In this document: positions 31,741 to 35,533 of the stretch, one piece after another
Layout: every line of letters starts with the position of its first letter
How positions within the stretch are numbered: the first letter of the stretch is position 1
Assembly: GCA_018896765.1 (NCBI GenBank)
Contig: JAHILZ010000064.1
Coordinates: 1 to 35,533 of the forward strand
Origin: Patescibacteria group bacterium
GTDB taxonomy: Bacteria; Patescibacteriota; Minisyncoccia; JAHIHE01
Direction: 5' to 3'
Length of the DNA stretch: 35,533 bases
Translations under genes and position numbers: made by a program
The notes under the pieces: model-generated
Told to the model about the DNA's origin: nothing
Databases searched by the model: none
Seen by the model: the letters and a program-made list of their open reading frames with translations, nothing else

Positions 31741-32013
31741 GTGCACGACTTACTCGCCGCCAAAGACATAATCGACGAAGTCGTCGAAAACGCAAATAAA
31801 AATAACCTTAAAAAAATTTCCAAGGTATTTATTGAATTGGGAAACAAAGAATACAGCCACGGCAATCATTCACATATAGATATAATCGAACCGGAAAATC
31901 TGGAATTTAATTTGAAACTGGCGGCAAAAAATACCGTGGCAGAAAATGCGAAATTTATCATAAAAAAATCCGACATTCCGGATATTTTAGTGAAAGAAAT
32001 AGAGGGGGAATAA
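31741..32013 (+). CDS. hypA: HypA-like protein lacking the zinc domain
   Basis: 90 aa from a GTG start, giving MHDLLAAKDIIDEVVE. HypA proteins (about 115 aa) begin MHE; His2 is the nickel ligand and is kept here, while residue 3 is Asp instead of Glu. The alpha-beta body is kept (KKISKVFIELGN, then AENAKFIIKKSD), but the zinc domain with its two CxxC motifs is missing; the protein has no Cys at all. HypA delivers Ni with HypB, which is absent from the window. It sits directly after the large subunit, supporting a Ni-insertion role, perhaps with a reduced mechanism. Confidence 0.75.
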   Translation: MHDLLAAKDIIDEVVENANKNNLKKISKVFIELGNKEYSHGNHSHIDIIEPENLEFNLKLAAKNTVAENAKFIIKKSDIPDILVKEIEGE

Positions 32014-32034
32014 GATTAAATCTATCGGCCTTTC

Positions 32035-32071
32035 TGTCATTGCGAGCCCTGTACTCGGGGCGCGGCAATCT
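32035..32071. repeat. REP-like palindrome, copy 4
   Basis: TGTCATTGCGAG...GCAATCTGA, near-identical in its left part to the copy at 17707-17744. It lies 22 nt after the hypA stop. Confidence 0.8.
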
Positions 32072-32191
32072 GATTATAATGTCAAAATCCAAATATCAAA
32101 TGTCAATTCAAATTAAAAATCCAAATGTCAAAAAACAATTTAATCTTTAAGATTTGCCATTGATTTGAAATTTAGCATTTGATCCTTAATA

Positions 32192-32240
32192 TTAAAAATC
32201 TGTTTTTAAAAAACAGATTTTTAATTTTTATTTTCTTTTA
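32192..32240. terminator. Bidirectional hairpin terminator after the hydrogenase cluster
   Basis: TTAAAAATCTGTTTTT and its complement (32209-32224) form a long AT-rich stem, followed by a T-rich run on the plus strand. On the minus strand it is also followed by T-rich sequence and would stop transcripts coming from 32752. Confidence 0.7.
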
Positions 32241-32310
32241 AATATTCCTCGATTATTTCACCGGTAGTTTGAATTAATTTTTCAGGTAAATTATCAAAAC
32301 TAAACCATTT
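32221..32310 (-). pseudogene. C-terminal fragment of a Nudix hydrolase
   Basis: About 29 codons reading KWFSFDNLPEKLIQTTGEII then EEYLKENKN and a stop. The WFSFDNLPEKL pattern is typical of the Nudix C-terminus. It has no start codon; the frame closes a few codons upstream, inside the end of the deoxyribosyltransferase-like gene. The matching Nudix N-terminus is at 32755-32835, on the other side of that gene. Confidence 0.5.
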
Positions 32311-32752
32311 GATTAATTAATTCAAAATTATTGTTAATAATAATCGGTTTCATTGCCAAAACTTCTTCCTTATATGAAATATTAGGAACTGGATTTAAAA
32401 GAAAAATTTTCTTTTTATGATAAAAAGCTAATCCCATTTCTATCAATGTATTTGCTCCAATATAATTTGGAATATTATTTTTATGGTAGTTTAAAATCAA
32501 AATTGCGTCTGCCCAAACCACATTATCAAAATGAATTCTCATTGCTTCTTCTTTTCTATCCCAAACCCATGTTTCCCCTGCATTAGCGGTTTTACGAATA
32601 GTATGATATTTTTTAGCCGATATTATATTCCCCTTTTCGTCTTCAACTTCTAAAAGCGGAAGTCTTACTTCATGCTTTTCTTTTTCAAGTTGTTCTTTTG
32701 CTTCTGACATCTTATCGCTAAAAACAAGACTGCCGCAAATTGTTATTTTCAT
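32300..32752 (-). CDS. Nucleoside 2-deoxyribosyltransferase-like protein
   Basis: 150 aa. Rossmann-like fold of the NDT/TIR-like superfamily: it begins MKITICGSLVFSDKM, has the strand VVWADAILILNYHKN, then NYIGANTLIEMGLAFYHKKK and IFLLNPVP, where the Glu of the (N/T)xxE(M/L)G helix is the usual catalytic nucleophile. Members cleave or swap nucleoside bases, but small versions often have unknown substrates, including defence NAD or nucleotide hydrolases. It lies between two pieces of a broken Nudix gene on the same strand, so it looks inserted. ATG at 32752. Confidence 0.75.
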   Translation of the reverse strand: MKITICGSLVFSDKMSEAKEQLEKEKHEVRLPLLEVEDEKGNIISAKKYHTIRKTANAGETWVWDRKEEAMRIHFDNVVWADAILILNYHKNNIPNYIGANTLIEMGLAFYHKKKIFLLNPVPNISYKEEVLAMKPIIINNNFELINQMV

Positions 32753-32754
32753 AT

Positions 32755-32835
32755 TTAATAAATTGATGTCTCCTTTTTATCGTTTACAATCAGCGCGCCG
32801 CAGCCAACGCCGATATAATCAATACAGGGAGTCAT
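32755..32835 (-). pseudogene. N-terminal fragment of a Nudix hydrolase
   Basis: 26 codons: MTPCIDYIGVGCGALIVNDK followed by KETSIY and a stop. The VGCGALIVNDKKE pattern is the first strand pair of Nudix proteins, which should continue with VLLxKR and then the Nudix box. Similarity ends at KKE, about 15 codons before the Nudix box would begin. The deoxyribosyltransferase-like ATG follows 2 nt after this fragment's stop. Confidence 0.5.
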
Positions 32836-32883
32836 AAAATCATTTTAGCATATTAACATTTAAACATTTTAACAAAAATTAAA

Positions 32884-33043
32884 TCAATAGGCATTAACGC
32901 ATTTCTTTACTCCGCTTTCAAGCTCTGCGCATAATTCAAAATCTTCGCCTCCTTTTAATTGTCTATACTCAAAAGGCAATTTTGTTTTAGAATCCAAAGG
33001 AATTGTATCTAAATAACTTGAGTTAGAATACGTTTTTTTTCAG
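32884..33043 (-). pseudogene. Out-of-frame C-terminal tail of the membrane protein
   Basis: In the frame reached by one added A in the A8 run at 33040-33033, translation continues KKTYSNSSYLDTIPLDSKTK and ends at the TGA at 32884. It includes YRQLKGGEDFELCAELESG, which matches the C-terminal part of type IV pilin-like domains (two Cys, in ELCAE and KKCVNAY, could form the usual disulfide). It completes the pilin-like segment whose start (YADDHNGMYPVSLQQL) is in the main frame. Confidence 0.7.
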
Positions 33044-34187
33044 TCACCAATTGCTGCAACGATACGGGGTACATACCATTATGATCATCAGCGTACAGCA
33101 TTAAAGGAGCTTGCAAAGATTGAATATGCACTTGGCGCTGCGCATCCATCGCCTTATCTCTGGCGCTACTTAAAGATACAAGAACGATTGACCCGATAAT
33201 AAATCCAAAAAACAATAAAACCCCTAAAAATCCCGCAATTATAAATTTTATTTTTTCTCCGCTGGAAAAAACCGGAGCTATGTCCCCTTTTATCGCTTTT
33301 AGATTTTTATAAATTAAAAATGTATATATAACGGTTAGCGGAGCAAGCAAGAAACTAACAATACTTCCTGCAAAACTCACAATTGCTCCAACCGCAGATA
33401 ACGAAGCACTTTTTGTTAATCCGGCAACGAAGTTTATTATCCAGCCAGGTATTCCAAAAATAAAGCTTATTCCCCCTAAAATCAACCCTAAAAATAGTAG
33501 TCTCCAAAATATTTCCCACCAATATCCTGTAATATAGGATTTGCTTTTTAATAATGCGTTCATACCGCCCAAATCTTCCGCGACTACAATTATAGCTGTA
33601 AGGCTAAACCAAATTGCAAATATTATTCCAGGAATAATTAACAATAAATATCCGCCCATAACTATAATTCCGGAAAGCAATCCGACCCAAAAAATAGATC
33701 CGATTTTATGCCAACCGCGCCGATATGATTCTTTTACCCCAATATTTTCTTCAGTGTCTTTAATCGCATAAATTAAAGATGCTTGACTCCAATATTGTAA
33801 TATAATCATTCCAAAAAACAATGGCATAAAAAGAATAAACATCGCGGGTGAATTAAAAAATTGTATTCCTAATGTACCAGCAATAACAATACCAACAAAT
33901 ATCATTACCATAATCATCGGAGCTAAAACAATTCCAATAAAAATTTTAAATCTCGCCTTGTAAATTCCCCATGATTCTTTTAATAAATCTGTCGGGGATG
34001 ACAAAGTCGTCACGCCTTGCTCAGACGGCGCCGGCGCGATTGGAATATTTTGCTCAGCATAGCGAAACGCTTCCTTGATATCGGCCATTTGCCAGCCGGC
34101 GGAAGTTAAAGCAGTTTTAATCTCTTCCTTATTTAATCCTTTTTCAATTTGCGCTTTTATGTAATCGATTATTTCCCTGTTTACCAT
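33009..34187 (-). CDS. Multi-pass membrane protein with UBA-like N-terminus and pilin-like C-terminus, frameshifted
   Basis: 392 aa to the stop in this frame. Residues about 1-47 (REIIDYIKAQIEKGLNKEEI, then ALTSAGWQMADIKEAFRYAE) form a small helical domain common at the N-terminus of Patescibacteria membrane proteins. About six to seven hydrophobic segments follow (DUF975/YciC-like in pattern). The C-terminal ~60 residues look like the start of a pilin-type globular region (RDKAMDAQRQVHIQSLQAPL, YADDHNGMYPVSL). Just after VTEKK the frame is lost at an A8 run and the protein ends RILTQVI. The natural tail is in another frame to 32884. ATG at 34187. Function unknown. Confidence 0.75.
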   Translation of the reverse strand: MVNREIIDYIKAQIEKGLNKEEIKTALTSAGWQMADIKEAFRYAEQNIPIAPAPSEQGVTTLSSPTDLLKESWGIYKARFKIFIGIVLAPMIMVMIFVGIVIAGTLGIQFFNSPAMFILFMPLFFGMIILQYWSQASLIYAIKDTEENIGVKESYRRGWHKIGSIFWVGLLSGIIVMGGYLLLIIPGIIFAIWFSLTAIIVVAEDLGGMNALLKSKSYITGYWWEIFWRLLFLGLILGGISFIFGIPGWIINFVAGLTKSASLSAVGAIVSFAGSIVSFLLAPLTVIYTFLIYKNLKAIKGDIAPVFSSGEKIKFIIAGFLGVLLFFGFIIGSIVLVSLSSARDKAMDAQRQVHIQSLQAPLMLYADDHNGMYPVSLQQLVTEKKRILTQVI

Positions 34188-34299
34188 ATTTTTACTCTCT
34201 TCTATCTTTATAAAAGATAAGTTTTAAAAATTAATTATTGATGTTATTAAAATACTTATAATATCCTAGTTAAATTATTTTTTTAAACCTTCGTCAAAA

Positions 34300-34410
34300 T
34301 TATAAAACCATAGAACTGGGAATTACCTGCGAATGCATGCGCCGCATATTGCGCAAGGTTCCCATTTCAAAAATAAAATCGATGAGATGGTTGAAGTTTA
34401 TTTTAGGCAT
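34300..34410 (-). pseudogene. Short remnant resembling the N-terminus of an HD-domain hydrolase
   Basis: 36 codons: MPKINFNHLIDFIFEMGTLR followed by NMRRMHSQVIPSSMVL and a stop. The DFIFEMGTLR...R.H.Q pattern recalls the opening helix of HD-family nucleotidases found in related bacteria, but the HD motifs are absent. No ribosome site. It occupies most of the 281-nt gap between the membrane protein and tRNA-Ala. The rest of the gap is AT-rich with TTTAAATGTTAA repeats, and no 23S rRNA is present. Confidence 0.3.
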
Positions 34411-34468
34411 GTTTTTACAAAATTTTTGTTAAATTATTAACATGTTTAAATGTTAAAATAATTTCGAG

Positions 34469-34541
34469 TGGACTCTGCCGGATTCGAACCGGCGACCTCC
34501 TCATTGCAAATGAGGCGCTCTACCAACTGAGCTAAGAGCCC
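34469..34541 (-). tRNA. tRNA-Ala (anticodon TGC)
   Basis: 73 nt, cloverleaf complete. The anticodon loop reads TTTGCAA with TGC as anticodon. Acceptor stem GGGCTCT/AGAGTCC has the G3:U70 pair that identifies alanine tRNA, and A is the discriminator base. D-loop AGCTCAGTTGGTAGAG and T-loop GTTCGAATC are canonical. CCA is not encoded. It follows tRNA-Ile, as in classical rRNA operon spacers, but no 23S gene lies downstream. Confidence 0.97.
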
Positions 34542-34650
34542 TGGCCGCACCTCATTGCATTCGGGCGGAATTTTCAATAAACGGTTTCAAAATTTAGTCA
34601 TTTAAAATTCATTCAAAATTTAAAATTATAAATTTAAAATTTTCGATTTG

Positions 34651-34724
34651 TGGGCGCACATGGACTCGAACCATGGACCTCGTCATTATCAGTGACGCGC
34701 TCTAACCATCTGAGCTATGCGCCC
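34651..34724 (-). tRNA. tRNA-Ile (anticodon GAT)
   Basis: 74 nt, cloverleaf complete. Anticodon loop CTGATAA with GAT, acceptor GGGCGCA/TGTGCGCCC with discriminator A, D-arm AGCTCAGATGGTTAGAG, T-loop GTTCGAGTC. CCA is not encoded. It lies between the 16S 3' end and tRNA-Ala but has its own promoter 14 nt upstream. Confidence 0.97.
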
Positions 34725-34737
34725 AAAAACTTATTTT

Positions 34738-34766
34738 ATCTTACCAAAAAAATAATAAAAAAGCAA
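34738..34766 (-). promoter_or_regulatory. Promoter for tRNA-Ile and tRNA-Ala
   Basis: TTGCTT (34766-34761), 17-bp spacer, TAAGAT (34743-34738) on the minus strand. The expected start is within about 7 nt of the tRNA-Ile 5' end. Together with the terminator at 34868-34900 this separates the tRNAs from 16S transcription. Confidence 0.65.
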
Positions 34767-34795
34767 GCATGAATTAGTCCGTAAAGTCAAAATAC

Positions 34796-34833
34796 GAGAT
34801 TGCTTCGCCGCCTGCGGGCTTCTCGCAATGACA
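34796..34833. repeat. REP-like palindrome, copy 5
   Basis: GAGATTGCTTCGCCG...TCTCGCAATGACA; same arms as the other four copies. It lies just upstream of the tRNA promoter. Confidence 0.8.
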
Positions 34834-34867
34834 AAAACAAAACACAACAACAAACGGAATTTAAAAC

Positions 34868-34900
34868 AAAAATCGCGCCTTTTAACGAGCGCGGCTTTTT
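34868..34900. terminator. Bidirectional terminator between 16S and tRNA-Ile
   Basis: AAAAA-CGCGC and GCGCG-TTTTT arms form a hairpin with a 10-nt loop. Both strands continue into TTTTTGTTTT. On the minus strand it would end the transcript that contains the 16S 3' end. Confidence 0.7.
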
Positions 34901-34934
34901 GTTTTATCTAAAAAGAGCATAGAAAGATATAAAC

Positions 34935-34959
34935 TTTCGCCTTTTTAAAAAAGGCGAAA
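34935..34959. other. Perfect hairpin downstream of the 16S 3' end
   Basis: TTTCGCCTTTTT and AAAAAGGCGAAA pair around one to a few loop bases. It could be an RNA-processing stem or a terminator for the 16S transcript. The rest of the gap 34960-35142 shows no gene. Confidence 0.6.
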
Positions 34960-35142
34960 ATAAATACAGTCTTTTATGGTTGTCCTATTTCAGCTTTTAA
35001 AAAGATGCTGACAAACTTTTATAAATTCCAATAAATTGGAACGACCTTATGGTAAAACTTATAACCGCCAACTTATAACTAATAACAAAATTGTTATGGG
35101 TTATTTGTTTTGAGCTATGAGTTAATTCACCTTACTCCTTAG

Positions 35143-35182
35143 AAAGGAGGTGATCCATCCACAGGTTCTCCTACGGATGCCT
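35143..35182 (-). rRNA. rrs: 3' terminal segment of 16S rRNA (helix 45 and anti-Shine-Dalgarno)
   Basis: About 40 nt match the end of 16S rRNA: on the minus strand AGGCATCCGTAGGAGAACCT, then GTGGATGGATCACCTCCTTT. This equals E. coli positions about 1503-1542: all of helix 45 with its GGAGAAC-type loop, then CCTCCTTT, the anti-Shine-Dalgarno sequence. The CATCC/GGATG variant of helix 45 is as in other Patescibacteria. Just 5' of this, where GTCGTAACA should stand, the sequence is TTTATGGTTATTAT and no 16S is found up to the window end. The gene is therefore interrupted near position 1503-1506 or continues after an intron beyond the window. Confidence 0.9.
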
Positions 35183-35274
35183 ATAATAACCATAAAAGCT
35201 ATACTACCCTAAAAACAAAAAGTAAAACGCACTAAGGCTTAATTTTCAATGTTCTGGATGCTATTTACTAGTTA

Positions 35275-35303
35275 AATATATACCGTAACTAGCCACTTGT
35301 CAA
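35275..35303 (-). promoter_or_regulatory. Consensus-like promoter inside the 16S-interrupting sequence
   Basis: TTGACA (35303-35298), 17-bp spacer, TATATT (35280-35275) on the minus strand. Expected start near 35268, about 86 nt before the 16S segment. A perfect 7-bp inverted repeat (CTAGTTA 35268-35274 / TAACTAG 35286-35292) spans the -10 box and could be an operator or a hairpin. Confidence 0.55.
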
Positions 35304-35383
35304 GCAATGTCGCCAGTCTCTTTTCTTCTCTTCTGAAGCATTTCAAAGTCTTTCTCTGTCATTGGTTTATAGATTATTTCCAT
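35300..35383 (-). CDS. Possible 27-aa peptide in the 16S-interrupting sequence
   Basis: ATG at 35383 reads MEIIYKPMTEKDFEMLQKRR then KETGDIA and a stop that overlaps the TTGACA box. The frame is open upstream without another ATG for about 25 codons. Amino-acid composition is protein-like. It could be the end of a decayed intron ORF. Weak evidence. Confidence 0.25.
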   Translation of the reverse strand: MEIIYKPMTEKDFEMLQKRRKETGDIA

Positions 35384-35533
35384 AAGCCTAATGGTTATTG
35401 GCAAAATGAATTTGAGCAGGCATAACTTGCTAAAATTCAATGAAAAAATTTGATAAAATTGTAAAATTTGATAAAATTAATAATAGTTGCATTCATAACG
35501 ATAACAAAACTTATTATGAAAAAAAATTAACCA

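Larger units (their letters stand above)
35183..35533 (-). other. Sequence interrupting the 16S rRNA (putative intron or intervening segment, 3' part)
   Basis: At least 351 nt with no 16S similarity stand directly 5' of the 16S terminal segment. The insertion point near 1503-1506 is close to known rRNA intron sites such as S1506, and 16S introns are common in Patescibacteria. I could not identify a group I P7 region or a group II domain V. No LAGLIDADG motif is visible in this part. The 5' junction is outside the window. It contains a good promoter at 35275-35303. Confidence 0.55.

Noticed and set aside
192..34187. UGA recoded as glycine, as in some Patescibacteria lineages
   Set aside because: TGA serves as the natural stop of several complete genes (for example hypD and the GT2 gene at 13764), and conserved proteins show no in-frame TGA.
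34188..34468. 23S rRNA start downstream of tRNA-Ala
   Set aside because: No 23S-like sequence is visible; the interval holds AT-rich repeats and a short HD-like remnant.
35183..35300. Group II intron domain V or group I P7 next to the 16S segment
   Set aside because: No match to the domain V hairpin was found. The CTAGTTA hairpin has too short a loop to be P7 with P8 inside. Intron class left open.

Overview
The window looks like part of a Candidate Phyla Radiation (Patescibacteria, probably Parcubacteria-like) genome. It is AT-rich, has small gene families on both strands and spacers full of simple direct and inverted repeats. It carries short forms of normally larger proteins and uses the standard code (TGA ends several genes, so no UGA-Gly recoding is evident). 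The lineage call is inference; no complete marker gene is present.

Layout. 0.2-3.8 kb: a TRM11-like methyltransferase, ribosomal protein L27 (rpmA) with a clear terminator, and a PIF1/RecD-type helicase. 3.9-4.0 kb: a strong orphan promoter followed by a compact structured RNA candidate. 4.0-7.7 kb: a type IIG-like restriction-modification enzyme (nuclease + N6-adenine methylase + recognition domain) flanked by two decayed fragments. 7.9-17.7 kb, minus strand: pyrG, rplI, an S41 processing protease, then a cell-envelope polysaccharide block (GT2, LCP ligase, GT2, Wzy/WaaL-type polymerase or ligase, GT4). 18-22.4 kb, minus strand: lower glycolysis (eno, pgk, a membrane-anchored unknown, gap).

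22.6-32.0 kb holds a cytosolic [NiFe] hydrogenase of the group 3b (sulfhydrogenase, beta-gamma-delta-alpha) type. The beta and gamma electron-transfer subunits are separated from the delta and alpha catalytic subunits by maturation genes hypC, hypD, hypE and a reversed hypF; a hypA-like gene follows alpha. The maturation set is pared down. HypF has only its Kae1-like half, HypA lacks its zinc domain, and the large subunit ends exactly at the processing His, so no maturation protease would be needed. No hypB and no protease gene are in the window. Two small genes of unknown function, each with its own TTGACA promoter, AGGAGG ribosome site and terminator, sit inside the cluster. The enzyme would link NAD(P)H oxidation to H2 production (or the reverse), alongside the glycolytic genes next door.

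32.2-35.5 kb: a Nudix gene apparently broken by a deoxyribosyltransferase-like gene, a membrane protein frameshifted at an A8 run, tRNA-Ala and tRNA-Ile with their own promoter, and the last ~40 nt of a 16S rRNA. Upstream of that piece the sequence stops resembling 16S for at least 350 nt and contains a good promoter, so the 16S is either interrupted by an intron or its 3' piece is separate.

The strongest unexplained signal is the invasion of coding sequence by repeats. Heptanucleotide tandem arrays of the kind seen in the spacers lie in frame inside hypD, hypF, eno and pgk, and a 49-bp near-perfect palindrome lies in frame inside hypD, with a relative upstream of pgk.
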